From Verrucomicrobiota bacterium (GTDB taxonomy: Bacteria; Verrucomicrobiota; Verrucomicrobiia; Chthoniobacterales; SZAS-18), in NCBI GenBank assembly GCA_019241085.1, contig JAFAXH010000157.1, forward strand, positions 1-47,888: a DNA stretch of 47,888 nt. The letters are read 5' to 3'. Below the pieces are notes generated by a model. It was not told where the DNA came from. It saw only the letters and a list, made by a program, of their open reading frames with translations, and ran no database searches. Numbering within the stretch: position 1 is the stretch's first letter; each line of letters starts with the position of its first letter. Below are positions 27,409 to 34,973 of this stretch, one piece after another. A program made the translations under genes and the position numbers.

Positions 27409-29028
27409 TTACACCTGCACGACGCCCATGTGAAACTTCGCGCGCGGCGTCGGACGCGTGACGAGCGCGAGTAATTTTTCCAACACGGCGCGCGTCTCGT
27501 GCGGTTGGATGACCGCATCGACCCAGCCGCGCGCGGCGCCGTAGCGGATGTCGGTTTGTTCCTGATACGTGCGATGCACGCGGTCGCGCAACGCCGCGTC
27601 TTCTTCCGGCGTCGAGTCCGCGCCGCCGTCGCTGGCAGCCTTGCGTTTCAACAAGGAATAGACCACGCCGCTCGCTTGCGCGGCGCCCATGACGGCATAG
27701 CGCGCGGCTGGCCACGCGAGGATGAAGCGCGGATCATACGCCTTGCCGCAGAGCGCGTAATTGCCCGCGCCGAATGAGCCGCCGACGACGACCGTGATTT
27801 TTGGCACGACGGAATTTGACACGGCGTTCACCAGCTTCGCGCCGTTGCGGATGATGCCCGATTGTTCCGCGTCCTTGCCGACCATGAAGCCTTGCACGTC
27901 CTGGAAAAACAGCAGCGTCAAACCGACCTGATTGCAATCCATCACGAACCGCGCCGCCTTGTCAGCGCTGTCGGCGTAAATCACGCCGCCCATCTGGATG
28001 CCTTCCTTTGTTGTGCGCACCTGGACCCGCTGATTGGCGATGATGCCGACCGCGCGCCCGCCGATACGCGCGTAGGCCGTGACGAGCGTTTTGCCGTAGT
28101 CGGCTTTCGATTCTTCCAACGAACCGGCGTCCACGATGCACGCCAGCAAATCGCGCGCGTCATACGGCTTCGCGCCGTCGGAGGAAACGAGATCGTAAAG
28201 CGTCTGCGGATCGCGCGCCGGTGGCGAATGCGGGAGCGCAGGCGTCTCGTCCGGTGGCAAAAATCCGACCAGCGCGCGCAACCGTTCGAGACACGCCGCG
28301 TCGTCCTTTTCCCGAAAATCCACCGTGCCGCTGATCTCCGCGTGCATCCGCGCGCCGCCGAGTTCCTCGCTATCGACTTCCTGGCCGATGGCGGCCTTCA
28401 CCAGCGACGGGCCAGCAAGATAAAGGCCGCTGCCTTCGGTCATCAAAATCTTGTCGCACAGCACCGGCAGATACGCGCCGCCCGCGACGCAGTTGCCCAG
28501 GATCGCCGCGTATTGCGGCACGCCGGCCGCCGAGAGAATCGCGTTGTTGCGAAAGACGCGGCCGAAGTCGTCTTCGTCGGGGAAAATCTCGTCCTGCATC
28601 GGCAGGAACACGCCGGCGGAATCGACGAGATAGAGCACGGGCAGGTTGCACTCGAACGCGATGCGTTGCGCGCGCAACACCTTCTTCGCCGTGGCGGGAA
28701 AAAACGCGCCGGCCTTCACGCTCGCATCGTTCGCCGCGATGAGACACATCCGGCCCGCGACGCGTCCAACGACGGCGATGAAACCGGCGGCCGGCGTCTC
28801 GCCCCAATCGGGATACATTCGGTGACCCGCCCAAAGTCCCAGCTCGAAAAAATCGTGTGGATCATCGAGCAGCCGCGCGATGCGCTCGCGCGCCGTCAGC
28901 CGTCCGAGCTTGTGCTGGCGCTCGCGGGCGCGCGGCGTGTCGCCTGCGTTGCGAATGACGGCCTCCTCTTGGGCAAAAGCGGCGCAAAGTTCACGCAGAT
29001 TTGGTTTGGCGGACGGAGATGTGGACAT
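27409..29028 (-). CDS. acyl-CoA carboxylase beta (carboxyltransferase) subunit, methylcrotonyl-CoA type
   Basis: The 539-residue protein transfers a carboxyl group from carboxybiotin to an acyl-CoA. It contains paired crotonase-like carboxyltransferase domains with IAANDASVKAGAFFPATAKK, LPVLYLVDSAGVFLPMQDEI, GNCVAGGAYLPVLCDK and LYLAGPSLVKAAIGQEVDSE, which are closer to methylcrotonyl-CoA carboxylase beta chains than to propionyl- or acetyl-CoA types. The biotin-carrying alpha subunit is not in the window, so it must be encoded elsewhere if the enzyme is functional. The gene is the last of three on the minus strand with enoyl-CoA hydratase and the E1-E2 dehydrogenase, pointing to leucine or related branched-chain catabolism. 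Confidence 0.9.
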   Translation of the reverse strand: MSTSPSAKPNLRELCAAFAQEEAVIRNAGDTPRARERQHKLGRLTARERIARLLDDPHDFFELGLWAGHRMYPDWGETPAAGFIAVVGRVAGRMCLIAANDASVKAGAFFPATAKKVLRAQRIAFECNLPVLYLVDSAGVFLPMQDEIFPDEDDFGRVFRNNAILSAAGVPQYAAILGNCVAGGAYLPVLCDKILMTEGSGLYLAGPSLVKAAIGQEVDSEELGGARMHAEISGTVDFREKDDAACLERLRALVGFLPPDETPALPHSPPARDPQTLYDLVSSDGAKPYDARDLLACIVDAGSLEESKADYGKTLVTAYARIGGRAVGIIANQRVQVRTTKEGIQMGGVIYADSADKAARFVMDCNQVGLTLLFFQDVQGFMVGKDAEQSGIIRNGAKLVNAVSNSVVPKITVVVGGSFGAGNYALCGKAYDPRFILAWPAARYAVMGAAQASGVVYSLLKRKAASDGGADSTPEEDAALRDRVHRTYQEQTDIRYGAARGWVDAVIQPHETRAVLEKLLALVTRPTPRAKFHMGVVQV

Positions 29029-29048
29029 GGAAATCTCGGAAAGAAGAA

Positions 29049-29191
29049 CTCACGCAGAGGCGAAGAGACGCAGAGGAGAAGATGTTGATGGTGGAGGGTT
29101 GATGGAACAAACCGACTCGCCTTCTTCTCCATCAACTCTCAACCCTCAACCATCAACTTTCCTGCTCTCCACCTCTGCGCCTCTGCGTGAG
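29049..29191. repeat. intergenic hairpin E, two nested repeat types
   Basis: The outer pair CTCACGCAGAGGCG (29049-29062) and its complement (29178-29191) match over 14 bases. The inner pair 29084-29102 and 29139-29157 matches over 18 of 19 bases and is made of seven-base units of the GTTGATG/GTGGAGG kind. The element lies between the E1-E2 gene and the carboxylase gene, which run in the same direction, and covers nearly the whole gap. Confidence 0.82.
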
Positions 29192-29196
29192 ATTAA

Positions 29197-32100
29197 TTAG
29201 TCTGGCGTCTGCCACTCTTCGATGCGCCGCTTCACTTCGCCAACGAACGCCGCGCCGCCGGCGCCGTTGATGACGCGATGGTCGAACGTCAGCGACAACG
29301 TCACGACCTCCTGCGCAGTCGGCCAGGTCCCGCCGCCAAGGTCCGCATCGGCGAGCATCTCGTAGTGCGACTCGCCCACAAAAAGCGTGCCGACCGCCGG
29401 CGGCACGAGCAACGGCTGGCCGGTGCGCACGCCGAAGCCGCCGAGGCTGGTGAGGATCACCGGCGCATGGATTTCGCCGTGAACTTTGCCACCGCGCACG
29501 GCGGCGATTTCCTGATGATAAGCCGTGACGAATTCGCGCCAGCCGAGCCGGTTCGCGTTGGGCACCACGGCGGTAACAAGCCGGTCTTCTTCCAAGGCGA
29601 CGGCGATGCCGAGGTCAAAATCGGTGAGTTGCACAATGTGCCGCTCGTCCACGAATTGCCGGCGAAACGGCGCGTTCGCTTCGGCTGCGCGCACGATGCA
29701 CCAGGCGAGCATCAACGACGGTGTCAGTGGTTCGCCGCGCTCCTTCGCCAAGTGCCGCGCTGCGCGCACGGCTTTCCATTTGGCATTGACCGTCAGATAC
29801 ACCGGCACGACTTGACCGAGGCGTCGCGTGATCGCGGGCGAGAGCGCGGGCGCGGGTTGGTCGGATGCTTCCGTCCGCGAACGCTGCGGCGAAGAACCGC
29901 GGCTCGGCGCGTGTTCGTCCGCGGCGACGCGGAGCACGCACAACGCGGCGCCGATTTCCACCGCGTCGCCGACCGCGACCTTCCATTCGCCAAGCGTGCC
30001 GGCGTGCGCGGACTCGACGGGATAAACCGCTTTGTCGGTTTCCAATTCGCAAAGCGGATCGTCCGGCGAAATGGCGTCGCCGGGTTGTTTGAGCAACGAA
30101 ACGATTCGCGCCGAGCGAATGCCCTCGCCCAAAATGGGCACCTGCACGGTGACCTTCGCCGTTCCCTCGCTCACCGCGGCCGGAAGCTGCTCGGGCGAAG
30201 CGACTGGCGCAGACATCGTTTTGTTTTCCGCAAATGCCGCGTTCACCATGCCCGCCGCCGCGCCGACGTCATCGACCGCGGTTTCTTTGGCAAGGCTGCG
30301 GCTCGCGCCAACGGGCGACCCGCGCTCGATGCCCCCGCGCGCTTGCCTGGCGGCGCGGAGCGCGGCGATCACGCGGTCACGATCCGGCAGCGCGGCGAAT
30401 TCCAGGATCGGATTGTAGCCGATCATCACGTTGCCCTTGCTCACCAACGCCGGCGGCGCGAGCAGCCGTTGCCAGACGGCGGGATCGCCGACGAGCGAGG
30501 CGATAATCATTTGCCCGACGCTGCAATTTTCCGTGTCCTCCTGCACGACCACGAGACGGCCGGTGCGCTGCACCGAAAGCGCGAGCGCTTCGCGGTCCCA
30601 CGGCACGATGGAACGCAGGTCGAAAAAATCGGCGGACAACTCGTTTTTTATTTCGCCAAGCGCGGCGGCGCAGACTTCCACGGTGTCGCCCCACGCCACG
30701 ACCGTCACATCATCGCCCGAGGCGATTTTGCGCGCCTGCCCGAACGGCACGGGCGCCACGGGCGCGGTGGTTTCACGTTCCACCCAGAGCAGGTGTTTTG
30801 GCAGGAGCACGATGGTCGGGTCTTCGGACGCCATCGCGGTCCAGAGACATCCGGCGGCATCTTCCGCCGTGCTCGGCATGACGACGCGGATGCCGGGAAA
30901 ATGGGCGATGGCGGCTTCGTTCGTTTGCGAATGCCACAGGCTGCCGCCGGGCAGATACGCGCCGCACGGAGCGTAGATGACGACCGGGCATTTCCACTCG
31001 CCGTTCGAGCGCCAGCGCAAGGTGGCTAGATTCGTCACGAGCTGATTCCAGGCCGGCGCGATGAAGTCGATGAACTGCAATTCGAACACCGGTTTTTTCC
31101 CGTAACTCGCCAGGCCGCACGCGACGCCGAGGATCGTCGATTCCGCCAGCGGCGCGTTGCGCACCCGGCCGGGAAACGCGCTCGAAAGTCCCTTGGTCAA
31201 ACGAAACACGCCGCCTTTCGGGTCTTCGATGTCTTCGCCGAAAAGCACCGTGTTTTCGTCGCTCTCCAGCGCCTTGCGCAAGGTGAGATTCACCGTGTCG
31301 CCCATGCGATATTTGCCTGCGGGCAGCACGGTAAAATCGGCGGGCAGACGCGGCGGCGGGCCGATGAGTTCGGTGAGCAATTCTTCGCTGCGTGGGTCTT
31401 CCGCGCGCTCGGCTTCGAGATATTCGCGCCGGACGTTTTCTTTGATTTCGGCGTCGAGTTGCACGAACTCCGCCGCCGTGAGCTCACCTGCCGCGATCAA
31501 CTCGTCGCGCAGGCGCAAAATCGGATCGCGCTCGGACAAATGCGACAACTCTTCGGCGCTGCGATAGAGCTTTTGATCGTCCGAACTCGTGTGGCTGCTC
31601 AGCCGTTCGAACTTGATCCACAAACACACCGGCCCGCGCCCGGCGCGCAGTTGCTCGATGGACTCGCGCGAGACGCGATCCATCTCCGCCACCGACCCGC
31701 CATCGACGATGCGCCAGCTTTCCGCCGGCAGCGCGCCGATGGCGAGCGGCGTCATCCGGCGCGTCGGCGTCGAGATACCGTAACCGTTGTCTTCGACGAT
31801 GAAAAGCACCGGCAGCGAACGTTCGAGCGCGAAGCAGACGGCTTCGTAAAAATCGCCCTGCCGCGTCGCCGCGTCGCCGATGCTCGTGGCGACAAAATCG
31901 TGCCGGCCGTCGAGCTGCATCCCCCACGCCATGCCGCAGGCCGGCAAGAGCTGCGCACCGGTCGGCGTGGCCACGCTCCAGAAGCCGAATTTTTTGTAAG
32001 TCCCGTGCGCTGGCATCTGCCGGCCGCCGGTGGACGAGTCGCGTTTGGCGAAGTAATCGAGCGCCAGCTCGCGCGTCGTCACGCCGCGCCCGAGCAGGAA

Positions 32101-32340
32101 CGCCCGGTCGCGATAATACATGCACGCCATGTCGCCCGGACCCATCGCGCGGGCGAGCGCTGCGAGCGCCTCGTGGCCCATGCCGGAAACGTGAAAATGA
32201 CCTTTGCCCTGGCGATTGAGCGACTCTTGCCGCAAGTCGCCGTGCCGGCTTTCGAGCATGATTCTGAGCAGGTCGAGGCTGGCCTCGGCGGTGAGCGGAG
32301 GCGGTGCAGCGGCGGGGGTTTCGGCGGTGGCGGCGGGCAT
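29197..32340 (-). CDS. single-chain 2-oxoacid dehydrogenase: E1alpha-E1beta-lipoyl-E2 fusion
   Basis: The 1047-residue protein joins components that are normally separate chains. Residues 20-325 are E1alpha, with the ThDP/Mg motif SIGDAATRQGDFYEAVCFAL to VEDNGYG (153-188). Residues 335-665 are E1beta, with VLFGEDIEDPKGGVFRLTKG and the PCGAYLPGGSLWHSQTNEA block. Residues 728-806 are a lipoyl domain with the acceptor Lys770 in ELETDKA. Residues 830-1047 are an E2 acyltransferase core ending in the active-site motif TFDHRVINGAGG (His1021). No E3/E1-binding (PSBD) domain is evident between lipoyl and catalytic parts, and no E3 gene is in the window. The neighbours suggest a branched-chain 2-oxoacid substrate (inference). 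Asn1025 replaces the common Asp, which some active E2s tolerate. Confidence 0.9.
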   Translation of the reverse strand: MPAATAETPAAAPPPLTAEASLDLLRIMLESRHGDLRQESLNRQGKGHFHVSGMGHEALAALARAMGPGDMACMYYRDRAFLLGRGVTTRELALDYFAKRDSSTGGRQMPAHGTYKKFGFWSVATPTGAQLLPACGMAWGMQLDGRHDFVATSIGDAATRQGDFYEAVCFALERSLPVLFIVEDNGYGISTPTRRMTPLAIGALPAESWRIVDGGSVAEMDRVSRESIEQLRAGRGPVCLWIKFERLSSHTSSDDQKLYRSAEELSHLSERDPILRLRDELIAAGELTAAEFVQLDAEIKENVRREYLEAERAEDPRSEELLTELIGPPPRLPADFTVLPAGKYRMGDTVNLTLRKALESDENTVLFGEDIEDPKGGVFRLTKGLSSAFPGRVRNAPLAESTILGVACGLASYGKKPVFELQFIDFIAPAWNQLVTNLATLRWRSNGEWKCPVVIYAPCGAYLPGGSLWHSQTNEAAIAHFPGIRVVMPSTAEDAAGCLWTAMASEDPTIVLLPKHLLWVERETTAPVAPVPFGQARKIASGDDVTVVAWGDTVEVCAAALGEIKNELSADFFDLRSIVPWDREALALSVQRTGRLVVVQEDTENCSVGQMIIASLVGDPAVWQRLLAPPALVSKGNVMIGYNPILEFAALPDRDRVIAALRAARQARGGIERGSPVGASRSLAKETAVDDVGAAAGMVNAAFAENKTMSAPVASPEQLPAAVSEGTAKVTVQVPILGEGIRSARIVSLLKQPGDAISPDDPLCELETDKAVYPVESAHAGTLGEWKVAVGDAVEIGAALCVLRVAADEHAPSRGSSPQRSRTEASDQPAPALSPAITRRLGQVVPVYLTVNAKWKAVRAARHLAKERGEPLTPSLMLAWCIVRAAEANAPFRRQFVDERHIVQLTDFDLGIAVALEEDRLVTAVVPNANRLGWREFVTAYHQEIAAVRGGKVHGEIHAPVILTSLGGFGVRTGQPLLVPPAVGTLFVGESHYEMLADADLGGGTWPTAQEVVTLSLTFDHRVINGAGGAAFVGEVKRRIEEWQTPD

Positions 32341-32370
32341 AATGTTGCGGCGGGTTCCGGGGAAAAAAAT

Positions 32371-33153
32371 TCAGTGCTTCACGCGAGATGTCGCTGCCCA
32401 GGCGGGCGGACGTTTTTCCAGAAAAGCCGCGGCGCCTTCGCGGGCTTCGGCGGAATCGCGCGCGTCGCGGTGCGCGGCGAGCGCCCGCGCGCAATCAGCT
32501 TCGAGCGTGCTCGGCCAAAGCTCGTGCAAAAGCGCTTTCGTCGCGGCCAGCGCGTGCGGACCGCCGCCGGCAAGTTCTTGCACGAGCCTTTGCGTTTCGA
32601 CGGCGAGTTCCGCGGCGGGAACGGCGCGATTCGCCAGGCCGAGCGTCACGGCGCGCGACGCCGGCAGCAGCTCGCCGAGCAGGAGCAAATCGCGCAGGTC
32701 GCGCTCGCGCAACTGACGCCGTAAAAAAACTGTGACCAGCGCCGCGACGAGGCCGCGTTTCACCTCGGGAAATCCGATGCGCGCGTCGTCGGCAAGCAGC
32801 ACGAAATCGCACGCCGCCGCCAGGCCCGCGCCGCCCGCCACGGCCGCGCCCTGCACGGCGGCAATCGTCACCAGCGGACAACGCGCCAGCGCGAGCAGCG
32901 CGTCGCGCACGGCCTCGGCGGTTTCGTGCGGCGCGTCGGCGGTTTCTTTCAAATCCATGCCGGCACAAAACGCCGGCCCGGCGCCGCGGAGAACGAGCGC
33001 GCGACAGCCGGCGACGCTCGGCGCGGCGAGCACCGCTTTGCGCAACGCGTAGAGCAGCGGCAGGTTCAGCGCGTTGCGGCGATCCGGGCGATTGAGCGTC
33101 AGCGTGAGCGTGCCAGCGGCAGGGTCGGGCGCGATCAAAATCGGCGAATCCAT
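32371..33153 (-). CDS. enoyl-CoA hydratase/isomerase family protein
   Basis: The 260-residue crotonase-fold enzyme hydrates or isomerises an enoyl-CoA in the cytosol. It has the N-terminal LTLTLNRPDRRNALNLPLLY, the first oxyanion-hole region GAGPAFCAGMDLKE, and the second in VQGAAVAGGAGLAAACDFVL, followed by GFPEVKRGLVAA. The acidic residue used by hydratases is plausible in the LPEVK-like segment. With methylcrotonyl-type carboxylase nearby, a methylglutaconyl-CoA hydratase role is possible, but family sequences alone do not settle it. It is the first of three co-directional genes, 30 bases before the E1-E2 gene. The ATG at 33153 (MDSPILIAPD) is preferred over the upstream frame. Confidence 0.9.
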   Translation of the reverse strand: MDSPILIAPDPAAGTLTLTLNRPDRRNALNLPLLYALRKAVLAAPSVAGCRALVLRGAGPAFCAGMDLKETADAPHETAEAVRDALLALARCPLVTIAAVQGAAVAGGAGLAAACDFVLLADDARIGFPEVKRGLVAALVTVFLRRQLRERDLRDLLLLGELLPASRAVTLGLANRAVPAAELAVETQRLVQELAGGGPHALAATKALLHELWPSTLEADCARALAAHRDARDSAEAREGAAAFLEKRPPAWAATSRVKH

Positions 33154-33317
33154 GGACAGGAGCAGTGGCGGGAAATCCACGCGTAGCCCGTGCGAAAAAC
33201 ACGCAACGGGCCGAGGCGAACCACCTTCGCAGCGCGACGCGAACCTGGGGGGAAGCAAAGGCGCGAGGGAACTCCGTTGACGTTAGCGGAGCCGTGCGGC
33301 GGAGCAAATTGAAATCC

Positions 33318-34034
33318 TCACCCTCCGTCCTGACGCGAGCGTGCGATCGTCACGACAAACGGCCCCGGTTTATCTTCCCCCACCCAGCGCCGCCATGCCC
33401 AAGCGATGCCGGCAGCCGTCACCAGCGCGAGGCCGCAGCCGAGCAGCGCGGAAAGCAGCACGTCGCTCGGCCAGTGTGAACCAACGTAGATGCGCGACCA
33501 GCCCACGAGCGCGGCCACCGGAAAATACAGCCACCCGCGTCGTCGCCGGAAACAGAGCGCGAGCATTGTGGCGGCGGCAAAATTATTCATCGTATGCCCC
33601 GACGGGAACGACCGTCCTTCCGCAGCCACCGGCGGCGACGCCGGAGAATAATGCACGTCCAGCGCGCGGCCCAGCGCCAGCAAACGCGGCCGTGCGCGGT
33701 GATCCAAATCCACCTGCCGCGTCCCGGCGATGACCTGATACGGACGCAGCCGGTTGAAGGTGCGTTTCAACGGTCCATCGAGCGATGCGCTGACCAGGAT
33801 CGCCAGCGCCACGCATGCCACGGCGAGCCGCCCGCGCGCGCTGCCGCGCCAGAGCACGAGCACGGCGGCCAATAGGATCAACGGAATCCAGAAATCGAAA
33901 CTCGACGCCACGGCCATGACCCAGTCGAGCGCCGGCGCGGTCCAGTGACGATTGATGAAAAAGAAAAGTTTCTCGTCCAAGGAGCGCGCAGGTTGGATGG
34001 GTTTACTTTGAATGCTGAGCTTTCGGGCGCCCAC
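33318..34034 (-). CDS. PAP2-family membrane phosphatase
   Basis: The 238-residue inner-membrane protein is a type-2 phosphatidic acid phosphatase-like enzyme. The three catalytic motifs are in order: KRTFNRLRP (K-x6-RP), SFPSGHTM (PSGH) and SRIYVGSHWPSD (SR-x5-H-x3-D). Five or six hydrophobic segments surround them. Members dephosphorylate lipid phosphates such as undecaprenyl pyrophosphate or phosphatidic acid; the substrate is undetermined. The start is a GTG at 34034, with a TTG at 33980 possible. It is divergent from the LolA-like gene with about 54 bases between starts. Confidence 0.9.
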   Translation of the reverse strand: MGARKLSIQSKPIQPARSLDEKLFFFINRHWTAPALDWVMAVASSFDFWIPLILLAAVLVLWRGSARGRLAVACVALAILVSASLDGPLKRTFNRLRPYQVIAGTRQVDLDHRARPRLLALGRALDVHYSPASPPVAAEGRSFPSGHTMNNFAAATMLALCFRRRRGWLYFPVAALVGWSRIYVGSHWPSDVLLSALLGCGLALVTAAGIAWAWRRWVGEDKPGPFVVTIARSRQDGG

Positions 34035-34088
34035 CGCATTTAGCGGGTGGCTGGTAGGACAGAGCAGCTTAACTTGCGCCTTTCACCG

Positions 34089-34841
34089 ATGAAACCCAAC
34101 GCATTTTCCTGGCGCATTCTGGCCACCGCAGCTTGCCTCGCCGCGCTGGCGCCTGCTGCGCCGTTTGCTTCGACCGCTGCTCGCGCGGCAGAAGCCGCGC
34201 AGCCGAATAACTTGAACGCCGCCGACATCCTGCGCGCCGTGCGCGAAGCGCAGGCCGGCAAACGCCAGACGTTGCGCGGACAGTTGCGCACGAGCGACGG
34301 CAAAATTTTCCCGTTCCTGCTGACTTCGGATGGGCCGCGCATCCGCTACCAATTTCAGCCGCCGGCGCCGGCGGAAACGGTGCAGGTGCGCTTGAACGAC
34401 GAGAATTCCCAGCTCGAAGAAATCTCCAACGGCGGCAACAGCGAGCGGCTCACGCCGGCGAATTTTGACAAAAAAGTGCTCGGCACCGATCTCGCGTATG
34501 AAGACCTCGCGCTGCGATTTCTTTATTGGTCGCGCGCTCGCATTTCCGATGAAGAGACGATCAAAACCCGGCGCGCCTGGAAGCTGCGGCTCGACGCGCC
34601 CGGACGCCGTTCGCAATACAGCACGGTCCTGCTCTGGGTGGACAAGGAAAGCGGCGCGCTGTTGCGGGCCGAGGGCTACGACGAGGCCGGGCAGTTGGTG
34701 AAAAAATTCGAGGTCGTCTCAGCGCAGAAAATCGACGGCGCGTGGTATCTGAAACAGATGCGCATCGAGACCGTCGATCCCGCCAACGACGGCAGGGTGA
34801 AGTCGCGGACGTATCTGGAAATCAAAGACGTGGTGCGGTGA
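34089..34841 (+). CDS. exported LolA-like outer-membrane lipoprotein-sorting family protein
   Basis: The 250-residue product has a clear signal peptide (MKPNAFSWRILATAACLAAL to about ARAAEAA). The mature domain has DILRAVREAQAGKRQTLRGQ, DLAYEDLALRFLYW and the late SGALLRAEGYDEAGQLVKKF segment, the pattern of the uncharacterised LolA-like (TP0789/PF17131-type) periplasmic proteins with an open beta-barrel fold that binds lipid. Its exact role is unknown. It is divergent from the PAP2 gene and convergent with ppdK, separated from the latter by hairpin C. Confidence 0.8.
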   Translation: MKPNAFSWRILATAACLAALAPAAPFASTAARAAEAAQPNNLNAADILRAVREAQAGKRQTLRGQLRTSDGKIFPFLLTSDGPRIRYQFQPPAPAETVQVRLNDENSQLEEISNGGNSERLTPANFDKKVLGTDLAYEDLALRFLYWSRARISDEETIKTRRAWKLRLDAPGRRSQYSTVLLWVDKESGALLRAEGYDEAGQLVKKFEVVSAQKIDGAWYLKQMRIETVDPANDGRVKSRTYLEIKDVVR

Positions 34842-34851
34842 GCCACGACCC

Positions 34852-34953
34852 GAGGATGCCCGCTAAAGGACGCGAATAAACGCGAAAAAGGAAGGCGGCA
34901 GAAAATTCCCATCTGCCTTTCGCGCTTTTTCGCGTTCTTCCGCGGGCATCCTC
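34852..34953. repeat. intergenic hairpin C, interrupted stem of CGCGAAA units
   Basis: Three stem segments nest: GAGGATGCCCGC (34852-34863) with 34942-34953, CGCGAAAAAG (34881-34890) with 34925-34934, and GGCAGA (34897-34902) with 34912-34917 around a 9-base loop. The left side carries one additional ~10-base unit at 34864-34880. It lies between two convergent genes. Confidence 0.82.
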
Positions 34954-34973
34954 TCCGGATTGTATTCAGACGC

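Noticed and set aside
29197-29300. Asn in place of Asp in the E2 motif as a sign of inactivation
   Set aside because: The catalytic His is kept, and Asn or Gln at this position occurs in some active acyltransferase domains, so inactivity cannot be claimed.
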